64,000 nucleotides of DNA, taken from positions 5,661,703 through 5,725,702 of the forward strand of contig NC_064037.1 in the NCBI RefSeq assembly GCF_932526225.1, given 5' to 3'. The notes under the pieces are model-generated. The model was not told the DNA's origin. It saw only the letters and a program-made list of their open reading frames with translations, and made no database searches. Of this stretch, positions 1 to 24,100 are shown in pieces. The DNA comes from Nematostella vectensis. Taxonomy: Eukaryota; Cnidaria; Anthozoa; Actiniaria; Edwardsiidae. Position 1 is the stretch's first letter. Every line of letters begins with the position of its first letter. The translations under genes were made by a program, and so were the position numbers.

Positions 1-1577
1 AGTAAGGACCACACAAATATGTTTTGATCAAAATGCGCCAGCCCTTGAGTATCCCATGCTTGATCCGATACTTGTTTGTCTCGCATTTTCGCCATGACTA
101 CTCAATCGTTTATCCTGGTCTTATGTGATCATTGCCCTCATGCTCAGGAAATGGGTTCCCTTCCCCGATTCCCTTCGAATTCTTTTTTAACAAATTAACT
201 GAATAAAGAGTCTTGGCTCTCTCTCCATGCGCCATCTTTACGACCTACAATAGCAGAATTTGTATCTTTATTGCTTTGTCTTTGTTTTTTGTATGGTCTG
301 TCGGGACTCGAGGCCATGGGCAGTCTCCGTTTAACAGACCTCCCAACGGGTAGATATCTGTCATGTCTAGCTTGGAGCACCATAGATATTGGGCCAGGGA
401 AACTCAACACCCCTTCACCCTTCACCCTCTCCCACAGTGCCAACCACACGGTTCAAAGTCCGCTCTTGTGATCATTTTTCGCTGTAGGGCATATTTCGGT
501 GTATGTTAGTAATTAATTATCAGTAAATATGACAACTGGTTCTGGGTTTCTTTCCTAGGTATTCCATAAGCGCCATTTTACAGAAGTCAGTCATTGTCTT
601 TCTTGCTGACGCGCGGAATGTTTTTCATCGCTCAATATCGATCAGTCATTCACACCTCTTATTGGTAAATAGATTTGCATAATTTTCTATGGACTCGTGA
701 AGCTTTACAAAACAATATTCTCAAAAAGCCTAAAAGGATGCACCCCCTGCTAAACTAACACGAAGCACGAGTGAACAAAAACAAGAAATTGACCTTACTC
801 TTATTATAAGACCCTGTCAAAGTCCTACCCGCCTTCCCATAAGACGATAAACCCATCCGATTACGACTATATAGTGCCCCGCAGAAACGCATATAAAGAT
901 ACCGTTGGATAGGTTTCATATCCTTGTGTAATGAAAGAGTCAAGATAATCGAATGGAATACATTAGGTTTTCGTGAGGTTTTGCTAAAAAGTGTCTTTGG
1001 TTGTTTTACCTATTTTTCTTGATTCCCGACATACATCTGAAGTATAGCGGCTTTAAGCTAGGTAGCTATCCAAGTATTTTTCACCAGCTCAGGAAACGTA
1101 CAGGAAATAAAAATATATCCAACAAAATCCAATTTTCCATGGCTGACTGCAAATTTTTTAAATGTCAAAATGTTGCAATTTTTAGACCACAAGTACATAT
1201 TATCAATAAAGGTCGGGTTTTATTCTTTAAACGCGTACGTTAGGACGAAATTTATACCACTGGGACCCGCGCCTCCATACTTTCTTGAGGCTTCATTGCT
1301 CAGGGAACGTTTCACGTTTAAAACACGTGATAAAAAAAGCTTGCGACTTCATGTTAGACCGCTAAGAGCAGAGGTGAAATCTTTTGAATGTTCCCTGGGT
1401 TTTATTTTTAGTTAGTATAGCATTGTTTTCGAGCGATCCAAACCTCAGACCTTCAGTCGGAAAATGTTAATTCTAAATGTTCATTAGAATAATTTAATAA
1501 TTCTCTGATGTTCTTATAAAGAGTATTTGTCATGAAGCGTCACCATAAAAAAAAAAACTTGGAGGAACCGGATAATC
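1..1577. other. Non-coding stretch, nothing recognised
   Basis: AT-rich sequence with only short, uncharacteristic open frames on either strand. I saw no protein family, RNA gene or tandem array. If the minus-strand transporter exons at 1965-2118 and 4236-4389 belong to a gene whose later exons lie to the left of this window, this stretch is part of its intron. Confidence 0.5.
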
Positions 1578-1640
1578 TTCCCTGCTAGCAGAGGTCTCTT
1601 AGCGAAATTCATAGAAAAAAGGGCCTCTGCTAGCAGGGAA
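1578..1640. repeat. Small hairpin (17-bp perfect inverted repeat), MITE-like
   Basis: TTCCCTGCTAGCAGAGG at 1578-1594 is followed by its exact reverse complement at 1624-1640, with a loop of about 29 bases. A fragment resembling the arm (CCCTGCTAGCA) reappears near 23723 inside a GGNBP2 intron. This suggests a dispersed element family rather than a unique hairpin. Confidence 0.6.
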
Positions 1641-1964
1641 CGAATCATCCAGTATGTTTATCTAACAGACTCTACAGTGCGATGAAGTCACAAAATTACA
1701 CAAATAGCAAAATAGAATAGTGGTGTTATACACGGTAACACATCAACACGAAAAAAAACAAAAAACATCCAAAGCCTCTTATCGCTTTTGTGTAGTTTTC
1801 TTTGTTTCGGCTGTACAAACACTGGGACATTTTATCTTGGTTTCGCTAGAGAAACATTATTATAAATACTGTGGGTTACCGGTTATAAAATTCTAATTGT
1901 TATGCAATATGAATTTTGAAATCGGATGCACGCAGGCTACCGCTTTGTCGACAGACAAACTTAC

Positions 1965-2118
1965 CCGTCGCTGATTCGCCTTGCTTGAAGACTTGGAGGA
2001 ATTCAATAAAAAACGTCCCGAATGAATTTTGAATACCCAAAACTAAAAACTGAACCAAAAACGAAGCTAAACACACTACCCATGACCAGCCTGAATCTAA
2101 GGTAGAGCTAAGTGGCAT
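1965..2118 (-). CDS. SLC16/monocarboxylate-transporter-like first coding exon, copy 1 (partial gene)
   Basis: The minus-strand exon runs from an ATG ending at 2118 to a donor GTAAG just below 1965, giving about 51 residues. It opens MPLSSTLDSGWSWVVCLASF, which resembles the start of SLC16 proton-linked monocarboxylate carriers: an acidic residue, Gly/Ser, then W-x-W, leading into the first transmembrane helix with an N-S-F-G-x-F-F segment (residues about 33-39). Family members are 12-helix plasma-membrane transporters. Only helix 1 is encoded here; later exons are not visible in this window and should lie at lower coordinates. In-frame codons continue upstream to a possible ATG at 2184, but the second copy (4236-4389) supports the start at 2118. 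Family is inferred from one exon, so the substrate is unknown. Confidence 0.7.
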
Positions 2119-4235
2119 ATTCCACGCGCCAAAATTATCAATAAACCTTGAGATGACCCAGCGCCACTGAGGTCTTAACTTCACGTGACGCTCTAGCCAA
2201 AGAAAGTGTTATACCGCCTGGCTTATCTCGGGGCAAACCCTTACTTTGGTTAAATATTACCTAGCGTGATCTCGCTCCGACATCCAGGGTCTCAGAAAGC
2301 AGCGAACAATTTACGACAGAAAGTCGAGGGATCGAAATTTTGTTATGTATTGCGTACCAAGGGGTTTTTCATTACAATAACAAGACAGAGGCTGGTATTA
2401 CTAGGAGCTGAAACTAGTTTGACCAGTTTTTAACACTCCGTCGCGTTCAAAACCATATTCAATTCAAATTTTTAATTTTGAATAAAACGTAATACTTTTT
2501 AGTTCTGTCCCTGATTTAGTCGGTAAACACTTTATATGCTTTAGGGTTTCTTTGAAGGCTGCCGAATATACGGTCTCTGTATTCGTCGGTTTCGGTAAAG
2601 AAATATTTTGATCACAAATATAGCGTGACAAGAAATTGAACAGGTACAGTACATAATAAATAAGCCTGCGAGCTGGCTCTCCTGTGTGTTTCCGTTGTTC
2701 ACGGATCGTGGCGCAAAGAGTGGGGTGAGGGGGAAAGGGCTTTTTGGTCGCCACAGGAACCCCGACACCCACAAAAGAGAAATTCCCGAAATAAACCAAC
2801 TGGAGAGCCGGCCAGCACGCAGACTAATTATAAATAGGACTGCGGATTTAAAAATTCACGGATCACTAACTTTTATGCAAAGTAGTGTTTTTAAAAACCC
2901 GTGAAATACTTTTTAGTTTATTTAGTACTATTACATTTTACTTTGTTCTCTTTTGCTGTTCTGGGTTGACTATACATTTTAACAATTACATTTTGCTTCA
3001 CGGCATTTTTGGCCCCGAAAATCACGCTCTTAATTACAGATAACTGTGCAAATGGCATGTGTACTTTCGCGGAGGTGGCCTTGGGAGCGCCCGCAAAGTA
3101 CGCTTGCTCTTCGATCATGAATCGCGCTATAAAAGGGATCGCTCCGCCCCCTTTTTCGAAAGCTCTCGCACAAGTCGTCGCCATTCAAAGTTAGACTTCA
3201 GTGAGTGGCGGACCTCTGAAACTGCCAGAAGAAAACATAGCAAAAAGTAAAGCCTTACGGCAAACTACGACAACTGTAAAGTACAATAGATTGTTAAAGA
3301 ACTATCAGGCTTATTCTGGAAAGTGTTTGGAGTCAATTGTCTTTAAAAACAAGAACAAAAATTGTCATTGAGAAATCAAACACAGCGCGCGCGCTCGTTT
3401 GAATTGAAAAATAAAATTAAAAAACAGCGGGCGCGCGCTCATTTGAAATGCGCGAACAAACAACAAATTTTCAAAATTCATCAGTTCAAAATCTATCTAA
3501 TCCTCCCTTGTTTTTCATTTTGTTATGACAAAAGGCTAATAAATAGACTGTGTTTACTTCAATGATGTGTCTTCGACCAATCTTGAGCTCTATTACACCT
3601 TTCTGGCTTCTCTCAACGGCAAGGCAAATCCCTTTTAGTGCGCGTCCGCGTTAAAGGTTTCGTTTGACGTGCCCGAAATGTTTCACCTACTGCTTCTGTT
3701 ACGAAAATGGTATAAATGACAAAAATGCGGCATACCAACACAAAAAATAATTCAAAGCCTCTTATCATGGTTGAGTAACTTCCTTTGTTTCGGCATAAAG
3801 ATATTGAAATATTTTATCTTGTGCTCGCGTGAAGATAATATTGATACATTCTTTTTTTTTCTCTATGAGAACCTTTTGTAGAAGAACGACCAGCCTGAGA
3901 TTTCATTTGCTGAGAACATACTGAGGATCAGATAGCAGCAAAATATTGTTTCGTTTGTTTGATGTGTTCTAAACTACAGAATTATAATGTGTTCGTGATT
4001 AACATATTAATGGTACTGATATTGAATATGTCTAATTCTTTTACTAATTAATCATTGAGAATCATATTTTTAAAGTACACTTAAATTAAAGAGCATCGTT
4101 TAGAACCATTTTCAGCACTGAATGCTCCAAAAATAAGAAACCTCCCAGCCTCAAATGAAAATTAGTTTTGTTTTAAAAAAAAAGGGGGGGTGTATTGTAG
4201 GTTGTCGCTTTGCCGGCAGACCTAGTAAAACTTAC

Positions 4236-4389
4236 CCGTTGCGGACTCGCCTTGCTTGAAGTCTTGAAGGAATTCAATAAAAAACGTCCCGAATGAATTT
4301 TGAGTACCCAAAACTAAAAACTGAACCAAAAACGAAGCAATACATACAACCCACGACCAGCCTGAATCGACGCTAGAGCTATGCGGCAT
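4236..4389 (-). CDS. SLC16/monocarboxylate-transporter-like first coding exon, copy 2 (partial gene)
   Basis: This near-identical copy of the exon at 1965-2118 begins MPHSSSVDSGWSWVVCIASF and ends GESATG at a GTAAG donor. The differences are mostly conservative or silent, and the reading frame, start codon and splice donor are all kept, so the copy appears to be under constraint. The two copies share about 60 bases of similar sequence upstream of the ATG and downstream intronic blocks (near 1690-1880 and 3700-3850). They could be the 5' ends of two tandem paralogues or alternative first exons of one gene whose remaining exons lie to the left. No further exon of the family is visible between them. 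Confidence 0.72.
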
Positions 4390-4607
4390 TTTCCACGGGC
4401 TAAAATTATCGATAAACTGTGAAAAGACACAGAAGTCACGAGAACTTACGTGTTTTCGTTACGTACCCAAAAGTATCCCATTGCGTTTATCATGGCCAAT
4501 CAAAAGAAATAGCTAAACCATGAAATTTTCACTGTTTACCTCGCTCCACCTCCAACCCAGCCTCCCGGGTGAACCGCGGACAAGTTTGTTGAGACCCATA
4601 GCAATTC

Positions 4608-4888
4608 AAACAGGGGCGATAGGGGCAAGTCCCTGCACGTTTCACTGTTTCACGAGTAATCACGTTCCACGATAAACTGACGACATGGATCAATCTTTTC
4701 TCGGAAATCACCATTCGCGATTTTTAAAGAGCATAGATCACGATTCGCGCTGATTAAATTTTGCCATTCACGAATCAAGCAAAGTTTGCAATCACGGAAC
4801 ACGGTTTTCCAATTTTTTTTTTCACGATTTACAATAAACAAAAAAGCCCGTCCTTGGGTCACGAAAATAACCCTTATTGCCCCTGTTT
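4608..4888. mobile_element. MITE-like element, about 280 bp
   Basis: The ends AAACAGGGGCGATAGGGG (4608-4625) and CCCTTATTGCCCCTGTTT (4871-4888) are inverted complements with two mismatches. The interior has no coding potential and repeats short 'cacgattcgcg'-type motifs. No clear target-site duplication was identified, so the superfamily is not assigned. Confidence 0.5.
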
Positions 4889-5233
4889 AAAAAAAAATAT
4901 ACAGTGGTGGGGGTGAATTTCAGGAGGGGGCACTCATGGTTTGTATAGACTAGCTAAATGCTTCTTTGTGGATTAGAGTTGCTGACAATAATTTAATTTT
5001 CTTTTATACTTGTCACTGGACGCTTGAGTTTATACTCCCTCCCCCCACAAACTCTCCGGCACCCTCCCCCTTCCATGTCACCCGGGTTAATATCCCCTAT
5101 CTCCGTGATGATACCACCTTTCCCCGCCCTCTAGTGCCACAAGTCAAGCAACACTGAGCCTCAAGAATTTTCTATTGAGGAGTCCGTAGGTACATTATGG
5201 GTACATCTGTACACAGGCATCGACCCTTCTATT

Positions 5234-5674
5234 AGTGAACTTTAGAAGCACACTAGCATACACACATTGGCACCAGTCGGGCCAAGACGGGACGCTAGCA
5301 CAGTCTATTACCCGTGCAGTTCGGCAACCATGGACAGCTGTTTCGTCCTTATTAGGACTCGTCAGCATGGCATAGCCGGTTTGCCTCAGTTAAACTTCAT
5401 CGGCAAAAAAACTGCAGGGCGACTTCGACTCGAACGAAGTGCTTTAAACCACAGCTCAGATCCATGTGGGATCTAGAGCTGCGACCGGGCTAGCGTGATG
5501 CCAATTGTGCGGATCACTCATGCGACCTTTGCTAGTCTAAAACTCCGTCGGATAGCCAAACTATCCTCAGCTGTCCATGGTTGCCGAACTGCACGGGTAA
5601 TAGACTGTGCTAGCGTCCCGTCTTGGCCCGACTGGTGCCAATGTGTGTATGCTAGTGTGCTTCTAAAGTTCACT
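5234..5674. repeat. Foldback element: perfect 107-bp inverted repeat
   Basis: The arm at 5234-5340 is the exact reverse complement of 5568-5674, with a 227-base spacer. The spacer starts with a smaller hairpin (GTCCTTATTAGGAC near 5347). Perfect identity over 107 bases means a recent or gene-converted foldback. No transposase is present. It lies about 350 bp upstream of the TBCCD1 start codon. Confidence 0.85.
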
Positions 5675-6021
5675 TCTATTAGTGTACACGATTACAAACC
5701 CAACAAGATTGATTGATTGAGGTGTGCTACCTTTTCCTCAAGCTCAGCAGACGTGGAGTCCTGGTGAACTACTTGCTCCTTTTATCCCCTCACATCCGTA
5801 CCAAGTTTTCCCCTCTCAGCATCATGGATAAATTATCCCACGATGCAGCTCCAAAATAATATATCCCATGATGCATTGGGTTACCAAAATAATGTCATGG
5901 GGGGCAATCTGATAAACAGAACGAATAAATGCAGCAAAGCGCTATCTCTCGCTAAATATGTGTTGTATTACGATCATCCATGGAGGAAATCTTGAGCTGA
6001 TCAGTGCCTTTAAAAGGTAGA

Positions 6022-19143
<13,122 letters not shown>

Positions 19144-19674
19144 CAAGTCAAGTACATCAGATCATAGCGACCATTGACAAGCTGATCGTTATGTTAAGCG
19201 TCAAGTCAAGTATCTCAGATCTCAGCGAACATTCAAGTAGCTCAGATCCCAGCGAAAATGCTCTTCAAAAGCAGATCGCTACGTTGGAGCTCAGATATCA
19301 GCGAGCCTTGATTCCACTAGCTTATCGCCACCTGAAGCGTACTTGGGTGATTAATTCGAGGATACTACTATGTCTGTAATTCCTTCTCCACTACTGGGAA
19401 CTTTATACGTCGAGCTTGCCACTAAGGACAGAACAGAGAGCTGAGTAGCGGTGCTGTCGTCAGACTGTCATACCGTCCATTGTGACTCAGGGCGTATTCC
19501 CCATTATGACTAGGGCGTGTTCCCTTTTCCCTTTAATTGAAGGGCGTGAGGACCTGTACGCTATTACGGCACGGCGTACCTGCGACTTAGGTTAATCGCC
19601 GAACTCACGCTCATTAGTTTCGATAAAATCCATTACGGCTTCTGTCAGTTTAAAGCCTTGTTTTCATGGCCTGG

Positions 19675-19917
19675 CCTATACGTAGATGGCTACGTAGATG
19701 ACCTATACGTAGATGGCTACGTAGATGACCTATACGTAGATGGCTACGTAGATGACCTATACGTAGATGGCTACGTAGATGACCTATACGTAGATGGCTA
19801 CGTAGATGACCTATACGTAGATGGCTACGTAGATGACCTATACGTAGATGGCTACGTAGATGACCTATACGTAGATGGCTACGTAGATTACCTATACGTA
19901 GATGGCTACGTAGATGG
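19675..19917. repeat. 27-bp minisatellite, 9 copies, downstream of TBCCD1
   Basis: The unit is TACGTAGATGGCTACGTAG followed by ATGACCTA, nearly perfect. Each unit contains two TACGTA palindromes. It lies 530 bases past the TBCCD1 stop, in the 3' UTR or intergenic DNA. Confidence 0.95.
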
Positions 19918-21123
19918 CTTTCAATCACACCTCATAGCAATGTGTTGACCAATCAGAGGACAAAAATTATGGTCTGTTACAAATTGATTGACTTAGTTAG
20001 AAGTGGTTTTAGCATTTTGAAAACCTTGGCGATAGTCTTAGAATACTCTAAATCGCAGTGGCCACAAATGCTAGAAACACAAGAGATCACATGGAAACAT
20101 TGGGGACCATCGACGTGCCCCCGACGCCCTCCCCGAGGGTAAAATACAAAACGAATAATTTTAGTGATAAGTGCCGAAACACTTAACCATCTTTTCATTG
20201 TCCCATTTTTGTAAAACGAAAAGTCTAGCAAACCATGCGCAAAATCTTGTTATAGGGAACCCCCCCTTTCTACAGTTAGACTCGCGTGAACACGTTCTGT
20301 TGGAAATAAAGGACTTAAAAAAATAATCCAACGTGTTAGTAGTCAAGTTAGTAGTCAAGTTAGCGCTCTCTGTTACTGCTGAAACTCCACAGAAACGCTT
20401 GCTACGCAGGCTAAAACGTAAGTGACTAGCCCAGACCTGGATTCTCTTTGCGCTCGACATTCTGGCTCGCGGGAAAGGGCGAGAATGTCGAGCGCAAATA
20501 GAGTCATGTCCTGATTTAAAAGTTCTCAGTCACCTACGACTAGGCGATTTTATGCGCCGTACGAGCGAATTCAATCAGCGGTGATGATCGCTAACGGATT
20601 TGATCGCCGGTGATCGCTAGCGAATTTGATCGCCATTATCGGACGAATTAGACGTCTAGCCTGAAGCAGACAGACCTCGTATAAAATCGCCCAGCGTGTT
20701 ACCCTGGAAACAAGTTTTTTTTTAAAGAAGGAAAGCGGGAGTTTTTTTTTTTTTTTTTTTTTACATATACACTCTTTTTTTATAAGAACGTATGCATGCC
20801 TCGGCATGTTCTTAACATGTTCTTAAAATCTGGTCGCCTGCGACAGTAGGCACCCGCTCTCATCACAGTTTTGGCGCGCGTTCCACTCGTACTCAGTCCC
20901 TTCAAACAAATTTGCAAAGGCTCCCGGGTGGGCGCATGCGCGCCTGCATGATGAAATTGTAGGAGGACAAATCTAAGGAAGTGGTTTATATACACAACTG
21001 GACAAAATCGCACAGAAATTCCTACTAAATTGCTAACCAGAGTATTTATGGGATCACAGTGAACCTTGTACTGGACTTGAAGAAGATATCTTTGGAATTT
21101 TAAAGCTAAAGTCACGATTTATC
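19918..21123. other. TBCCD1-GGNBP2 intergenic region
   Basis: No coding exon recognised. It contains a 17-bp perfect inverted repeat (TTTGCGCTCGACATTCT at 20447-20463 and its complement at 20482-20498), short direct repeats of a GATCGC-AA-TTTGATCGCC type near 20580-20632, and a poly-T/A tract near 20740-20762. The GGNBP2 promoter should lie in the last few hundred bases. I saw no confident TATA box. Confidence 0.55.
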
Positions 21124-24100
21124 ATGGCAAAACTGGTGGCTGTGTGTCGCGACGAAATGGATTTTCCTTTCGAACGACGCCAAATCCCACTGATCATAGA
21201 AGAAGCCCTTACGGTAACGGCTTTATTTCTGCTTTCCTTTAGTCCTCTGACCCTTCATACTAACTCCTAGAGGAAACACATATAAACATTGATGCAGATT
21301 TTATAGATAATCCGTAACGTGTAAACTAATGTTGTTTTTTTCTCTCGTAGATGGTTATGGAGATTCCAGAGAATATTTTTTCCACGAGATGTGTTTGTGA
21401 AAACGAACTTCGGGATTTTGTAAAGGTATTTTCATGGCCACTTTGTTATTATTTACCCTGTCAACGTATTAATTATGGCAAGAATCGAGACTATTCTTAT
21501 CAGACGAACGTAAAAATTCGTGAATATATCTGTTCATTAATCCATATACATTGACAAGTTTTCTTCTTCGAAAAAAAAAATCTGGTCAGCCTTAGTCAGT
21601 ATCCAGCCTTAATCCCAGAAACTTGTTGTTATCAAGGTTCAATCTTGCACCGAAATCAATCGTGAACTCAATATTCATGTGCCCCAGCCGATATTATCAA
21701 GTTTTTTACCAAAATTTCCGTTTGAAACTCGATGCGTTGAAATGTAAATAAAGAATAAATCACGGTAGTTGACTGATAAAAGATGTGTGTTTGTGATTTA
21801 GCGTTATGGATGCCTGGACTTGGAAGAGCTCGCTGTTGCCCTAATGGTGCGACAAAAGGAAGTGTTTTCTCTGCTCTCTCACTCAGTTCCCTGCGTTGGA
21901 TGTCGGAGGAGGTAAAATAGTTGTTGAATATTTTCGACATTATCTTGTCAATGTCTATGAAATTAGCTTATTGATACAAAATTAATTATTCATTCAATAT
22001 CTTATAATCCATAGCCATGTAGACCATATCTCTCTCTAAAGTTCCTTAGCTTTACTTTCATTCTCTTTGAAGCTAATCTAGGAATAGTGTCCACAGTTCA
22101 TTTGTTTTATTTGTCATGACCTAGCATGTATTTTCTTTTATAAGTTTTTTTTTCCTAAACTATATTTCACAGAGGAGGGAAAAAAAGATTTTTAGACTTA
22201 CCTATTTCACATATCCTTGTGATATTTAATTTTTCTCAAAGCTTATAAGTTATGTGTAACTATGTTTAAAGTCACTGTAACAGATAACAAATTAGCGATC
22301 TATATACTTACTGTATATACACCTATTTCAAATAAGGTTGAACTCAAGAACCCATGCATCATAACCCGGGGTGGGTCATTGGTAGCGTATAAATGGCTGA
22401 ATCCTTGTATCTGAAAGCCATATGAATGTTCATAAGAATGTAAACAAGAATTCAACAGCTTTTGAGACCCGGATTTGTATTTTTTAACTCTTATTTACTT
22501 ATTTACTTGATACCCATGAATCACTGCAGGCTACGGCAGATTCTTCAACAGATTTCACAGATTCTTGGAGTGCAACCTTATTTGAAATAGGTGTTTACAG
22601 CCTCGATCAAGGAGATTTGGGAGTTAATCTGGGATTTGAAAGTAAATATTAGATTTTAAAATCCAGAATTACAAAATACAGTTCACAGAAAAGTGCTTTT
22701 TGAAATACTCCCATTCAGATGATGACAAGGTGGAAATTTCTCACCTCTCACGTCAGATTTGGACATGCTCAAAGTGAATGGGTGTTGTTGTGAGAGTGTG
22801 ACAGTGAATAAAAGTGTAAAATTTGAAATTTGCATAGACTCTTATTTCCATTTGAACAAAACTTAAGACATACTGTAGCCCTGTAAAGATGCATTGTGAT
22901 TGTGGTCAAATCTCTGTCCAGCAAACAGCACAAGATATCTATTTCAACTGCCCTTGACCTTGATTGCGATGTTGTTTCAGTGTTGAACGCCTGTACACTC
23001 AGCTGGTTGAGTCAGGCCAACCCGCACTTGAACCACTCATCATCAGCTCGTCTGGAAGTAAGTCTGGTATTTTTAAAGAACAGAGGAACCTCAATAGAGG
23101 GAAACTTCACATCATGATAATTTCTGTATATCCACCTTGACCACAAACAACCACCAAGACCCATCTGTAGTATTTATTTGTTGCCTAAATTATTTTTCCT
23201 GAAGGCTATACTTGCTCTTGACAGATGCAACTTCTGTTAATTTTTTTACAGTTTTGACGGTGAGTCATTCATTCCTCAAGGACCCCAAGCTAATCTATGC
23301 TCTGTTCTACGATCATGGGTAAGTCTAGTGTAAGCTAAGAACATGTCACTACTGTCGGCTACTCTTATCAAAATAAAAAGAAATCCCTGATGTGATTGAA
23401 ATGTGTAGTGAAAATGGCATCAATCTAAATACAGTAGAGAGCTCAAGACTTGTGTTTATTCTACTTGAGAGTGACTTGAAAGCATCAACTCATAGAATAT
23501 TCACAAGCTTGAGCTTGTTTGCAAGTGATTGATTATTAGTTCTACAGTCCATTATCAGGATGATTCAGAATTTTTTCATCTTTAAGTGTTTATTTACAAC
23601 TTAAAGTTGTGGTGTACTGTAGACATGCTTGGTAGTAATACAAAGACACAAGGCTTAAAACGAAACAAAACACAAACAGTGTAAGAATTATAGCACTTGA
23701 CCAACTCACGGTCATCATCCCTGCTAGCACTAGAGGCAACACGCATTGCGAAGGATAGTAGTTAAATAAGCGAAGCGACTGACTTTGAAGGGAGTGGACT
23801 ACGTGTAGTGCCAGTCTAGCTGTCAAGACAATATTATTGTTGTAAGGCTAACACTAATTTTTGTTTTGTTCCCAGGTCAAGACTAAATGAGCTTGTTGAG
23901 GCAATTCCGAAAAGCAGACGAAACAGGTTAGAAAAAAGATAATATGGGTGTAATAATAAGGATAACACTGTATATTTTATTCACCTTCATGTTTATGGTT
24001 ATTATTCTTAAAAAAATAAAGAAGTTAATATGTAGATATAATATTTCTTTTTTATTTCAATGAGGTTTTGGACCACCCACTGTATTGTGCTTGTGTAATT

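Larger units (their letters stand above)
1690..4430. repeat. Tandem segmental duplication carrying the transporter exon
   Basis: Blocks at about 1690-2180 and 3700-4430 align over the exon, its 5' flank and part of its downstream intron (for example CAAAGCCTCTTATC at about 1771 and 3755, each followed by a TTTGTTTCGGC motif). The exon starts are 2271 bases apart and the intronic blocks about 1980, so indels have accumulated. The stretch between (2185-3690) holds no recognised gene. It contains a GC-rich direct repeat (GCGCGCGCTC followed by A/G-TTTGAA) near 3385 and 3432. Confidence 0.65.
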
